From Paenibacillus taiwanensis DSM 18679 (lineage in GTDB: Bacteria; Bacillota; Bacilli; Paenibacillales; Paenibacillaceae): a DNA stretch of 64,000 bases. The position numbers were made by a program, and so were the translations under genes. The stretch lies in assembly GCF_000425125.1 (NCBI RefSeq), contig NZ_KE384306.1:962356-1026355 (forward strand), in the 5' to 3' direction. Positions 43,764 through 55,200 of the stretch are shown here, in pieces (position 1 is the first letter of the stretch; every line of letters begins with the position of its first letter). The notes under the pieces are model-generated. The model searched no databases, was not told where the DNA came from, and saw nothing but the letters and a program-made list of their open reading frames with translations.

Positions 43764-45014
43764 ATGGAGAACACAAGCGAACCTAAAAAGCGGCTATGGT
43801 CGATGAATTTCTTTTTGCTCTGGCAAGGACAGCTAGTTTCCACTCTAGGTGATTCCATCTATGAAATCGCCTTAACGTTTTGGATTCTTTATGAAACAGG
43901 CTCACCCGGGTTGATGGGTGCCCTATTAGCATCATCTATGCTTCCGAAAGTGCTTATTTCTCCTTTTGCAGGTGTCATTGTAGATCGAACCGACAGAAGA
44001 AAAATGATTTTATATATGGATTTTATTCGAGGCATATGTATTATTTTTGTAGGGATTGCAGCTATTTTTGGGTTTCTTGAAATTTGGATGGCATTTGTAG
44101 CAGGTATTATTCTTGGCATATGTGCTGCATTTTTTAATCCCGCAGTTACATCAACAATTCCGGATATTGTTCCTTCGTCGCAAATTGTCCAAGCTAGTGC
44201 TAATTTAAGTATGTTACGTGCCGTGTCTCAAATTGTTGGGCCATCATCTGGCGGTGTATTGTATCATCTTGTAGGCCCGCCCATCTTATTTTTATGTAAC
44301 GGGATATCTTATATGATTTCATTTATTTTTTCCTTTTTTATGAAAATTCCAAAATCAATGAGCCAGGACCAAAAATATAATTTTTGGCAGGATATGAAGG
44401 ATGGATTTGCTTACGTATGGAGGATGAAAGGGCTAAGAGACTTGATCGTCTTGGCAGGCTTTTTAAATTTTTTTGCAACGGTCAGTATTGTGCTGTTGGC
44501 GCCGATGTTTAAAAATACACCCAATTTGGGAGAAGTGAAATACGGCATAGCGATGGCTATTTTTACGTTAGGCATGCTTGCAGGTATGATTTTTACGTCC
44601 ATATATCGGATTAAGCCTGAACACAAAAGTATCGTTCTTACGGTTTCAGGGCTGTTAGCAGGAGTTATTTTTTCAACCGCTGTTTTAATGAACAACTTTA
44701 TCATTATGGCTTTGTTGTTATTTATCGGCGGCACTTTTAATGCAATTGTAAATGTACTGATCGAATCAACGATACAACTGACGGTGAGTCAGGAAATGAG
44801 GGGCAAAGTATCCTCGCTTAAGGGAACGCTCACAATGGGGCTTGCACCGTTGGCGATGTTTATTGGCGGCTTGTTAGGTGAATTTTTCCCGATCAAGTAC
44901 ATTGTATATGCAGGTTTCTTGGCAATATCTGTGTTGTTTATTCCGTTGTTTTTCTTAAAATCGTTTAAAACGTTTATTCAATACAATCCCGAACACCAAA
45001 AAGTAGGGTTGTAA
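43764..45014 (+). CDS. MFS transporter, probable exporter
   Basis: About 416 residues with twelve hydrophobic segments. The loop between helices 2 and 3 reads GVIVDRTDRRKMILYMD, the MFS signature. It resembles the macrolide/enterobactin-type exporter group (MFS_3). It sits between the aminomalonyl genes and the hybrid synthase and likely exports the product, alongside the ABC exporter. ATG 43764 has AGGAGG four bases upstream; the frame is open to 43737. Its stop overlaps an upstream in-frame ATG of the next gene. Confidence 0.92.
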   Translation: MENTSEPKKRLWSMNFFLLWQGQLVSTLGDSIYEIALTFWILYETGSPGLMGALLASSMLPKVLISPFAGVIVDRTDRRKMILYMDFIRGICIIFVGIAAIFGFLEIWMAFVAGIILGICAAFFNPAVTSTIPDIVPSSQIVQASANLSMLRAVSQIVGPSSGGVLYHLVGPPILFLCNGISYMISFIFSFFMKIPKSMSQDQKYNFWQDMKDGFAYVWRMKGLRDLIVLAGFLNFFATVSIVLLAPMFKNTPNLGEVKYGIAMAIFTLGMLAGMIFTSIYRIKPEHKSIVLTVSGLLAGVIFSTAVLMNNFIIMALLLFIGGTFNAIVNVLIESTIQLTVSQEMRGKVSSLKGTLTMGLAPLAMFIGGLLGEFFPIKYIVYAGFLAISVLFIPLFFLKSFKTFIQYNPEHQKVGL

Positions 45015-45040
45015 TGACTAGTGGAAAAGGGAGTGGACAT

Positions 45041-48000
45041 ATGGATCAGGAGATTGATAAGTATAAAGCTGCTCTTAAAAAAGCAGCAGTAAAAATAGAA
45101 GAGCTTTCTGCCATGTTAAAAGATCAGCACAGTGCTGAAGACATCGCAGTCATCGGATATTCATGCCGTTTTCCAGGCGATGCTCACAATCCAACAGGGT
45201 TTTGGAATGTGTTGGCTACGGGTGCTGAAACGGTTACTGAAATTAAAGCTGATCGATTTGATTATCGACCTTATTACAGTGAGAACCCTGACGAAGAAGG
45301 AAAAATGATTACTAAAAACGCATCATTTTTGCGTGATAATATAAAAGAATTTGATAACATTCATTTTGGTTTATCAGCTATTGAAGCGGCCTCAATTGAT
45401 CCGCAGCATAGGCTTTTATTAGAAGTGAGCTGGGAGGCTATGGAAAATGCCGCCCTTAATATTGAACAGCTGAAAGGCAGCAAGACAGGTGTATTTATAG
45501 GAATTAGTTCTTGCGAATATGCGAACGCAGAGTTGTATTCGGGCGATGCAACGGATATAACCCCGTATTCGATGGTGGGAGCTTCGCTTGGCTCGGCAGC
45601 TGGAAGATTATCTTACTTTTATGATTTCAAAGGGCCTGCTGTTACTTGTGATACGGCATGCTCGTCATCCATTGCTGCCTTAAATATGGCTGTGGATAGT
45701 TTGCGCAACAACCAGTGTGACATAGCCATTGTCGGGGGTTCAAATCTGATTTTGACACCAGAAACATTTATTGGACTTTCTAAATTTAATGGGTTGTCTA
45801 AGGATGGCAGATGCAGGGCATTTGATGATGAGGCAGATGGTTTTGGAAGAGGCGAGGGCTGCGGTGTCATTATTTTGCAAAAGTTACAGGACGCTAAACA
45901 TGCAGGGAATGAAGTTGCAGCACTTATAAAAAGTATCGCGATCGGACAAGACGGCAAATCAAACGGCTTCACTGCTCCGAATGGATTGTCACAGCAAAGT
46001 GTCGTGAAGCAGGCACTGCATCATGCTAAATTATCAGTTGATGATATCGATTACATTGAGACACATGGCACGGGAACGTCATTAGGGGATCTGATCGAGG
46101 TGCAATCTCTTTCCGAAGTGTTCAAAAACAAAAAGGAACCGCTACTAATTGGATCTGTAAAACCTAATGTTGGACATTTGGAAGCTGCTGCGGGGATGGC
46201 CGGATTAATTAAAGTTATTGCTTCGCTTGAACATCGAAAAGTGATACCTAATAGGTATCACCAAAATCCAAATAAGCATATAGATTGGGATAAAATTAAA
46301 ATTGCTGACCAGTTTATGGACTGGCATAAACCTAACGGGGTCAGAAGAGCAGGTCTAAGCTCGTTTGGGTTTAGTGGAACTTTAGCGCATGTCATTCTTG
46401 AAGAGGCACCTCAAGACAAAAACGAACAATTGCATGTAGACGAATTACCGGCCCATCTCTTGACCTTATCAGCAAAAAGTGAAAAGGCGTTAAAAGAATA
46501 TGTAAGCTCTATCAAGCAATTGTTGCAACAGAATAACAGTTCTATCAGTGATATTACGTATACCTCCAATATTAGCCGCTCCTACTTGAACTACAGATTT
46601 TCAGCCGTTGGCAAAAGCAAAGAGGATTTGTTGGCCACTATGGATCAAGTCTTACTTGATACAAACAACGAGCTGCATATTCAAAAGTGTAAAAACAGCA
46701 ATAAAAAAATAGCGTTTTTATTTACTGGACAAGGCTCGATTTACGAAGGTATTGCAAAAGAGTTTTATACTACATCACGTACGTTCAGAGAAACGATGAA
46801 TTTATGTAATGAAAAGTTTGAAGCGATACTTGGCTTGTCCATCCTTGAAGGAATTTACGGCAATGATCCAACGCTGCTCAGTAGACCGATATACTCACAA
46901 GCGGCTATCTTTTCCATTGAGTATGCACTAACTAAATTGTGGGATGCGTTAGGTGTTAGGCCAAGTATTGTAATAGGACACAGTATAGGGGAATATGCTG
47001 CGGCCTGTTATGCAGGTTTAATCAGTTTGGATGATGTCATCTTGATGATCGCTGAACGTGGCAAAATGATGGAGTCGATTGACGTCGAAGGCAAGATGGT
47101 CGTCTTGCTGACCAATGTGAACGACGTCAAAGCAGCTATAGAGGAAAGCGGTTGTCAACATGTATCCCTTGCTGCTATAAACGCCCCAGACAATGTGACG
47201 ATATCGGGCAGCAGCGCTGAAGTGGATCTCGTGATTGAAACTTTGCTTGCGAAACATAGAGTTTTTTATAATAAGCTTAATATTCCGCATCCCTATCATT
47301 CCTCGCTCATGAACAATTATGAAGGCAGGTATGAAAATAGTATTGGCGACATTGCATTTTCAAAGTTACAGCTATCGATGATCTCTAGTATTACAGGTAA
47401 ATTGGAACATGAGGAACTGCTAGGAAATCGAAAATATTGGGTTGAACATTTATCCAAGACGGTTGATTTTCAGAGTGCCGTGTTAGAAGCGAAGCAGCTT
47501 GGCGTAAATATTTTTATCGAAATTGGTGGAGACGCAACTTTAAGAGGTTTAGCGAATCAATGTCTCGGGGATGACGGCGACACCTTGTTTGTTACATCCA
47601 TGAGAAGAGAAACGGAATGCTACACACAATTTTTTAATTCTGTTGCTGAATTATATAAGAACGGAATGGATATGGATTGGCATTCCTTCTATCAAGGCTA
47701 CAGTAAAAGAAAAGTTATGCTTCCAAATTATCCATTTCAAAAGAAGGAACTTTGGAAAGAGGTAAGAAGAATGGAGCTTACTACTGGTGCGAAAGCGAAG
47801 GCAACAGAAGCAGTCCTGGAAATCAAAGAAGTTCCTCAAACGTCGCCTTCATCAAAGACCGCACTTCCTATAACACCTCAAGTTCGTGTAAATGACGTGA
47901 AAACGAACGGTAAAGCGAAAATTAAATCAGAACTAATCGAAATTATACAGGTTTTGACGGGGCTAAAAAGTGAAGAAATTGAGGATGACCTTAACCTGCT

Positions 48001-51000
48001 TACGCTTGGTTTTGATTCATTAGTGCTAATCCAGCTCAATAAACAAATTACGAACAAATTCAACATTTCGATCACACTTAATGAATTTTTTATTCATCTG
48101 GATACGGTCGAAAAAATAACCGAGCATATAAGCAACCATGTTGATTGGTCGGTTGAAGAACACGAACTTGAAGCAAATTCAGACCATATATCCCTGGAGT
48201 TGACGAATACTACACCAGCAGTAGAGCACGTTTCTACTGTTGCAGCAGTAGGGCAGGAGCCAAGTTCCTTGGGAGTTGTTAATCATGATCTCGGTGCGAT
48301 TCAGCATATTTTTTCGACTCAGATGAAAATTATGGAAGAGCAACTGGGCATTTTAAAAGATTTAACCAAGCCTAACCATAGACCTGCTCCTACAGCTGAC
48401 AAGCCTGCGACTGTAACGCCTAACCAGGCTAGTATTAGCAGCAAGAAGCGTGCGCCAATACCCACAGATGCTAAAAACTACTATGTTCCCTACAAAAAGC
48501 TGGATTTGATCGATAATGAAAACTTTAATGAGCTGCAACTAACTTATATTCATAATATTGAAAAAAAGTATACAAAGTTCTCCCAAAAATCGAAAGAGAA
48601 CATTCAAAAGTACCGGAAAGTGTATGCGAACAATCGAAATGTCGCGGGATTTAGACCTGTATTAAAGGAAATGGTGTATCAGATTGTGGCTGAAGCCGGA
48701 CAGGGCGCGAAGCTGTATGATATAGATGGAAATACGATTGTGGATTTAACGATGGGTTTTGGTGTTAACTTACTTGGCCACAACCCAAGCTTTATTCAGC
48801 AGGCAATACGAGATGAACTAGACAGAGGAATGCCGTTAGGCCCAATGGGCAGGTTAGCGGGTACCGTCGCAGAACAAATTTGTCAGCTAACAGGCGTAGA
48901 AAGGGTTGCTTTCTATAACTCTGGAACAGAAGCTAATATGGTGGCTTTACGTATCGCACGTGCAAGCACGGGTAAGAAAAAGATTGTTTCGTTTGCAGGT
49001 TCCTATCATGGTACTTTTGATGGCGTGCTTGGCTTACCTTTCTTTGAAGATGATGGCAGTCTGACAACGATCCCGCTAGCGCCAGGCATTATGGAGAGTG
49101 CTGTCAGTGACTTGGTGGTGCTTAATTATAATCAAGAGTCTTCACTAGCGTATATAAGTGAGCATGCACATGAAATCGCGGGTGTATTAGTGGAGACGGT
49201 TCAAAGTAGAAAACCGGATGTACAGCCAAAAGAGTTCCTTAGTAAATTAAGAGAAATTACAGCAGCCAATCACATTGCCCTTATATTCGATGAGATCATC
49301 ACGGGCTTTAGAATATGTGCAGGAGGAGCCCAGCAGCATTTTGGTATTAAGGCGGATATCGTCACCTATGGAAAAGTTATTGGTGGTGGAATGCCGATCG
49401 GGGTCGTATCTGGAAAGTCGGAGTTTATGGATTGCATCGATGGAGGTATGTGGAGCTTTGGCGACACGTCAGTTCCACCATGTGAGGATAAGCGAACATT
49501 TGTTGCGGGAACCTTTTCCCATCACCCGCTAGCTATGGCTGCGGCTAACGCGTCCTTAACTTATATAACGGAGCATAAAGATACGCTTTATGACAAGCTG
49601 AATCAAAAAACGGCTAATTTTGTGCGTCGTGTAAACAACTATTTCGAAGCTCATCATGTGCCTATAAAAGTAGTGCATTTTGGTTCCTTATTCCGCTTTG
49701 TATTTCGGGGTGACTTTGAAATTTTCTTCTTCGGTTTATTGGAGAAAGGTGTATATGTTTGGGAAGGAAGAAATTGCTTCTTCTCTACTGAACATACAGA
49801 TGACGATATCGAGTTTATATTTAACGCGATCAAACAGACCATTGAAGAGATGAGTCAAGCTGGCTATATGGGCGAGTCCCTAATTGTTCAGCATGCAGAT
49901 CAGCCATTTCGCTCTAGCGATAATGAAATCAAGCAGCCTGTAATACCTATGTCCTTGATCCAGCAGCGCTTATATACACTAAGCGCGATCGGCAAAAATG
50001 ATCCCTACAATATGGTGAACGTATTAAAGGTGAAAGGAAAGCTGGATCGTCACAAATTTGAGCGTGTCTTTTATGAGATCGTGATGCGTCATGAAAGTTT
50101 AAGAACACGTCTGTATGTGGAAGATGGGGAATTTAAGCAGGAAATTGTGGAGCATGTGGCGTTTAAGATCGAAGTCATCCAAAGAGACTTCCAAGAGGAA
50201 TTAGATGCGCTCATTGAAAAATTAGTGACACCTTTTAATCTATCGGAAACTCCGTTGTTTAAGGTCATCCTGATCGAGGAGGGAGACCATGAAGGTACGC
50301 TCATTTTTAACTTTCATCATACGATAGCTGATGGAATTTCAATGAACATATTTGTGAAAGAATTTATGCAGCTGTATGCAAACGAGCGTCTTTTGCCTGT
50401 AACGAAGCAGTATCGTGAGTTCGTTCAATGGGAAGCGCAGTATATGATGTCAAATGAGAAAAAACAAAGTGAGCAGTATTGGCTGAACAAGCTCGCGGGA
50501 GGTTTGAACGCGCTGAAGCTGCCAACGGATTTTCCAGTAGGGGCAGAATCAGATTTTGCGGCAAATACAGTCCATATGAAGCTAGGTTCCGAATTGGTAC
50601 AAGATTTGAAATTAGTGTCTAAGCGTAATAAATGTTCATTGTTTATGTTGTTAGCAGCAGCATTTAACCTTTTACTGAAACAGGTAACGGGTAAGGAAGA
50701 AATTTGTATAGGTACTCCAGTGACGAATCGGGCAGATGGATCTTTTAATGAAAGTATTGGCATGTTTACAAACACGATGGTCCTGCAAAATAATTTGTCC
50801 GCGAATAAAACGTTTTTAACGTTTTTAAATGAAGTCAAGCAAAATTGCTTGGAAGCATATTCCCATATGTATTATCCGTTTCATTTGCTCGTCAACCTTC
50901 TGAAAAAAGATAGAAGCAGTAGAGCCAATTCGCTTAATGTGCGGTTTGTTTATGAAAAAACGGATGAAAGAGTGCTTACGATAGATAACTTGGAGCTCAC

Positions 51001-52201
51001 CCTGTATGACTATAAAATCAAGTTATCTGACTTTGACTTTGTTATTGAAATTTTGGAGGAAAATGGCTTATTCCATATTGGCATGACCTACAAAACAAGT
51101 CTATTTAAAGAAGCCACGATTGAAAGATGGGGACAATACTATAAGCGTATTTTAGAGTTTATTACCCATCACGATCATGATGATAACGATACTTTGAAGC
51201 TCAAGGATTTTGAAACTATTGGTTTTGAAGAAATAGATCAGCTTCTTTCTGCCCATGAACAGCCAGATCGTGAGGCATTACCAGTTCTTATAGATGTTGG
51301 CGCAACTGCTGGTTACGAGGCGCCACGTAATGAAGTAGAAGACGTAATCGCTAAAGTATGGGAAGCTACGTTGGGCACAAAGCCAATCGGCATTAACGAT
51401 GATTTTTTTAAAATGGGCGGAGACTCAATAAAAGCGATTCAGCTTATTTCGCGGGCGAGGGCAAAGGGCTACCACTTTGAAGTTGATCATTTATACAAAA
51501 ATCCAACGATAAAGCAGCTTGTGTCACTTGTAGAGGAGCAGCCTAGCAAAGCTGATCAAGGAACCTTAGCGGGTGAAATCAAATTAACTCCTCTTCAGAA
51601 ACGGTTCTTTGAGCAAGAAGCCCAGAATCACTCTGCTTGGAGCCAAGCCCGCATGTTGTATAAGGAAACGGGCTTTAGAGCTGACCTCGTAAAGAAAGTA
51701 TTAGATCAATTAGTTCTGTATCATGATGCGTTAAGAATGGTATATAAAATGGATAGTGGCGAAGTCATACAAGTTAATCGTGGTCACAGTGAGAAGTTGT
51801 ATGACTTTCATATGTATGAGCATATATCAGCGCAAGATGTCATCACGAAATGTGATGAGCTTCGAGGGAGCATGGATATCGAAAAAGGACCTTTAGTCAA
51901 AGTGGGCTTGTTTAAAATGAGTACAGGAGATCAGTTAGTTATCGTCATTCATGGTCTTGTTATTGATGAGCAGTCATGGAAAATTGTGCTAGAAGATTTC
52001 TCGAATGCTTACATGCAGTCGGAACAAGGACTGCCAATCGTTTGGGCTGAGAAAACCAGTTCCTTTAAGGATTGGTCACATAAAATGAATGGATTCGCGG
52101 ACTCTTATCGTGTAAAGCGACAGAAGGACTATTGGAACGGCTTATATGACACAGCGAATAAAAAATTGCCAAGGGAGAGAGGTAAGCTGGCATGGAGTTA
52201 A
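45041..52201 (+). CDS. Hybrid PKS/NRPS: KS-AT-ACP-aminotransferase-C-(no A)-PCP-N-lobe of E
   Basis: About 2386 residues. KS (33-455) has DTACSSS, HGTGT and NVGH. AT (560-860) has GHSIGEYAAA but HPYH where malonyl types have HAFH. ACP has GFDSL (Ser ~991). A class III PLP aminotransferase (1195-1605) has the Lys in TYGKVIGGG and should convert the beta-keto group to a beta-amine, as in iturin synthases. C (1637-2050) has an intact HHTIADG. No adenylation domain follows: the C end runs into DREALP, the A10 edge, then a normal PCP (GGDSIKA). The protein stops after the N-lobe of an E domain, with HGLVIDE replacing HHxxxDG. ATG 45041 follows GGGAG; ATG 45014 is an alternative. Confidence 0.93.
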   Translation: MDQEIDKYKAALKKAAVKIEELSAMLKDQHSAEDIAVIGYSCRFPGDAHNPTGFWNVLATGAETVTEIKADRFDYRPYYSENPDEEGKMITKNASFLRDNIKEFDNIHFGLSAIEAASIDPQHRLLLEVSWEAMENAALNIEQLKGSKTGVFIGISSCEYANAELYSGDATDITPYSMVGASLGSAAGRLSYFYDFKGPAVTCDTACSSSIAALNMAVDSLRNNQCDIAIVGGSNLILTPETFIGLSKFNGLSKDGRCRAFDDEADGFGRGEGCGVIILQKLQDAKHAGNEVAALIKSIAIGQDGKSNGFTAPNGLSQQSVVKQALHHAKLSVDDIDYIETHGTGTSLGDLIEVQSLSEVFKNKKEPLLIGSVKPNVGHLEAAAGMAGLIKVIASLEHRKVIPNRYHQNPNKHIDWDKIKIADQFMDWHKPNGVRRAGLSSFGFSGTLAHVILEEAPQDKNEQLHVDELPAHLLTLSAKSEKALKEYVSSIKQLLQQNNSSISDITYTSNISRSYLNYRFSAVGKSKEDLLATMDQVLLDTNNELHIQKCKNSNKKIAFLFTGQGSIYEGIAKEFYTTSRTFRETMNLCNEKFEAILGLSILEGIYGNDPTLLSRPIYSQAAIFSIEYALTKLWDALGVRPSIVIGHSIGEYAAACYAGLISLDDVILMIAERGKMMESIDVEGKMVVLLTNVNDVKAAIEESGCQHVSLAAINAPDNVTISGSSAEVDLVIETLLAKHRVFYNKLNIPHPYHSSLMNNYEGRYENSIGDIAFSKLQLSMISSITGKLEHEELLGNRKYWVEHLSKTVDFQSAVLEAKQLGVNIFIEIGGDATLRGLANQCLGDDGDTLFVTSMRRETECYTQFFNSVAELYKNGMDMDWHSFYQGYSKRKVMLPNYPFQKKELWKEVRRMELTTGAKAKATEAVLEIKEVPQTSPSSKTALPITPQVRVNDVKTNGKAKIKSELIEIIQVLTGLKSEEIEDDLNLLTLGFDSLVLIQLNKQITNKFNISITLNEFFIHLDTVEKITEHISNHVDWSVEEHELEANSDHISLELTNTTPAVEHVSTVAAVGQEPSSLGVVNHDLGAIQHIFSTQMKIMEEQLGILKDLTKPNHRPAPTADKPATVTPNQASISSKKRAPIPTDAKNYYVPYKKLDLIDNENFNELQLTYIHNIEKKYTKFSQKSKENIQKYRKVYANNRNVAGFRPVLKEMVYQIVAEAGQGAKLYDIDGNTIVDLTMGFGVNLLGHNPSFIQQAIRDELDRGMPLGPMGRLAGTVAEQICQLTGVERVAFYNSGTEANMVALRIARASTGKKKIVSFAGSYHGTFDGVLGLPFFEDDGSLTTIPLAPGIMESAVSDLVVLNYNQESSLAYISEHAHEIAGVLVETVQSRKPDVQPKEFLSKLREITAANHIALIFDEIITGFRICAGGAQQHFGIKADIVTYGKVIGGGMPIGVVSGKSEFMDCIDGGMWSFGDTSVPPCEDKRTFVAGTFSHHPLAMAAANASLTYITEHKDTLYDKLNQKTANFVRRVNNYFEAHHVPIKVVHFGSLFRFVFRGDFEIFFFGLLEKGVYVWEGRNCFFSTEHTDDDIEFIFNAIKQTIEEMSQAGYMGESLIVQHADQPFRSSDNEIKQPVIPMSLIQQRLYTLSAIGKNDPYNMVNVLKVKGKLDRHKFERVFYEIVMRHESLRTRLYVEDGEFKQEIVEHVAFKIEVIQRDFQEELDALIEKLVTPFNLSETPLFKVILIEEGDHEGTLIFNFHHTIADGISMNIFVKEFMQLYANERLLPVTKQYREFVQWEAQYMMSNEKKQSEQYWLNKLAGGLNALKLPTDFPVGAESDFAANTVHMKLGSELVQDLKLVSKRNKCSLFMLLAAAFNLLLKQVTGKEEICIGTPVTNRADGSFNESIGMFTNTMVLQNNLSANKTFLTFLNEVKQNCLEAYSHMYYPFHLLVNLLKKDRSSRANSLNVRFVYEKTDERVLTIDNLELTLYDYKIKLSDFDFVIEILEENGLFHIGMTYKTSLFKEATIERWGQYYKRILEFITHHDHDDNDTLKLKDFETIGFEEIDQLLSAHEQPDREALPVLIDVGATAGYEAPRNEVEDVIAKVWEATLGTKPIGINDDFFKMGGDSIKAIQLISRARAKGYHFEVDHLYKNPTIKQLVSLVEEQPSKADQGTLAGEIKLTPLQKRFFEQEAQNHSAWSQARMLYKETGFRADLVKKVLDQLVLYHDALRMVYKMDSGEVIQVNRGHSEKLYDFHMYEHISAQDVITKCDELRGSMDIEKGPLVKVGLFKMSTGDQLVIVIHGLVIDEQSWKIVLEDFSNAYMQSEQGLPIVWAEKTSSFKDWSHKMNGFADSYRVKRQKDYWNGLYDTANKKLPRERGKLAWS

Positions 52202-55200
52202 AGAATAAAGTTCTAGTGCTTGATGAACGAGTTACCCAAGCTGCAATGGAACAAATCAATAAAGTTTATCATACCAACATCCTTGATATGTTGTTATCTG
52301 CCTTAGCCTTAACGATCCGTGATTGGACAAAAGAAGATACGACTCTCATCACGTTGTTCAGCCATAGCAGGGAACAACAAATTAGCACGATGGATATGAG
52401 CAGAACCGTGGGGTGCTTCAGCACACAATTTCCCGTTCGCTTAAAAGCTTATGATGATCTTGGGGCTACGATTAAACATACCAAAGATATGATGCGACGC
52501 ATACCGGATCAGGGTAGATTTTATGAAATGGTAAAGACAATGTCCGCCGAGAATATGTATCAGGTAGAACCTGAAATTAGCTTTAATTACTTAGGCAGGC
52601 CCGATTGGAATACAACGGACCATGTAATGGACGTGACGAGTCCAAGTATCCTTCTTCAAGCCCCCGAACATGAAGTAACTACTCATTTACTTCATATGGA
52701 GGCTATTCTGACTAAAGACCAGCTATCCATTTCGGTGTTTTACCAGGAAGCAGACTTGCAACAGGGTACCATTGAAAAGCTTCTCGCCACCTATCAAGAA
52801 CATTGGTTACGTTTAATGGATCATTGTACAACTAAAAATGAAGCCGAACTGACTGTAACTGACATTACACTCGAAGATATATCGATGGAACAATTGTCAG
52901 CCTACAAGGATGAGCTTCCCAATATTAAACACATCTACCCTCTTGCTCCGATGCAAGAGGGTATGCTTTATCATGCCTTGACGGATGAATTGGACACGTA
53001 TATTAAGCTATCGTGTTTTCAGGTCGAAGGGCACATAGATTTAGAGGCGCTGAATCAAGCACTTAATATCGTTGTCGAAAGACATGATATTTTAAGAACG
53101 ATATTTGATTATACATCCTTTAAACAAAATATGCAGGTGGTTTATCGCAGCCGCAACACTGCGGTCACATACATCGACCTTTCAGATCAAACTATTGATC
53201 ACAATGCTCATTTAGAGGATTTACTTAAACAATATCGCCAAAGAAGCTTTGACTTAAACAAAGATGAATTGCTGCGAATTGTCCTTGTGCGGATGAATGA
53301 GAATACGTATAGCTTAATTTTTCATCTCCATCATATTTTGATGGATGGATGGTGTAATAGCTTAATATTAATTGAGCTGTTTAAAATTTATAATGAGTTA
53401 AAGCATGGAATTCAAGCGAGTTTGAATGAGGTTGTTCCTTATGTGACGTATATCGATTGGCTGAAAAACAAAGACATAGATGAAGCAAAAGCCTACTGGC
53501 AACATTATTTGCACGGATGCAAAGAAGTGACCCAAATTCCATTTGAAAAAGAACACAGATCGAATGAATTTGTGAATAAAGAGATGGTATTGGTTATAGA
53601 CGAGGAGAAGACAGCAAGCTTAATTCGGATGGCGCAGGAAAGCAAAGTGACGGTGAATACGATTATACAAAGCATTTGGGCCATTCTGCTGCACAAATAC
53701 AACAACAGGGATGATATCGTTTACGGCTATGTCGTCTCTGGCCGAAATGCTGAAATTGAAGGTGTAGAGGTTATTCCAGGACTGTTTATTAACACGATCC
53801 CACTGCGGGTTATGTTCCAAGAGCATACGCTGTATCCAGATTTAATACAACACATCAGCAGCCTCACGCTGCAAAACAACAAATATGACTACGTAAGTCT
53901 AGCGGAAATTCAAAATCTAAGCGAGCTCAAAAATGATTTAATTAGCAGCCTCCTTATATTTGAAAATTATCCGATTGATGAAAAGCAATTAAATGAAGAA
54001 ATTTTGAAAAACAACGATTTGAAAATACTTAATTCTGTTTTTGTATTACCCCAACAGCTTATTGAAGGAACAAATTACAACTTAACACTCGTTGTGACTC
54101 AAGACGACAGCATCGCGGTCAATTTCATTTATAATGGACATGCTTACTCCGAAGCGGGGATATCCAAAATAATGGGAGGCTTCGGTGCTATTGTTGATCA
54201 GATTATTGAAAATCGACATATAAGCACGGTTGATATTGATATCGTTGATGATGAAGACAAGCATCAGATTTTGTACACGTTTAATTGCACACAAAGCGAG
54301 TACCCGAAAGATAAGACTATCGTTCAGCTGTTTGAGGAGCAAGTAGACCGTGCACCACATCATACAGCACTCATCTATCAGGATGTATACATGACTTATG
54401 AAGAACTGAACATGAGAGCTAACCGTCTAGCCCATCACTTGAGACAAAAAGGTGTAGGGAGCGATACATGTGTAGGTATATTGGGGGATCGTTCGGCGCT
54501 TACAGTTATCGGTATTTTGGGCATTCTCAAAGCTGGCGGTGCTTATTTGCCGATTGATCCGAAATATCCGGCAGAACGTATAAATAGGCTGCTTGAAGAT
54601 TCTAAGGCGGAAGTGCTGCTCACTTCATCCACGCATCGAGAAGCGTTACAGCATCACATTGATCGCCAGATCGATATCGTCCTGATGGACTTAGCCGCCG
54701 AGGAGTTGGCGTCGGAAAGTGCCGAAAATCCGATGTGGCGGAATAGCTCTTCTGATCTAGCCTACGTCATGTATACATCAGGTTCTACGGGAAAACCAAA
54801 AGGAGTGATGATTGAGCATCAAAGCGTTGTAAGACTCGTCAAAAATACCAATTACGTTACTTTCTCTGAAGGTGACCGCATATTACAAACAGGAGCAATC
54901 GTATTTGATGCATCCACATTTGAACTGTGGGGGGCTTTGCTGAACGGTATCAGCTTGGTGCTAGTGGATGAGCACACACTCCTTCACGCGGAGCGGCTCG
55001 GACAAGAAATAAAGCAACACCACATTACAACGATGTGGTTAACAGCTCCTTTATTTAACCAATTGGTACAACAAGATGTCATGATATTCGAAGGGCTGCA
55101 CACCTTAATTGTGGGCGGAGACGCGTTATCGTGGGAACATACGAATCAAGCAAGAAGGGCTCATCCGAACTTAAAGTTAATTAATGGTTATGGACCGACT

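Noticed and set aside
52150-52201. Programmed -1 frameshift at the A-run before the NRPS junction
   Set aside because: The downstream frame has a TAA three codons before its ATG, so a shift at the A-run would terminate; no proper slippery heptamer lies in the remaining window.
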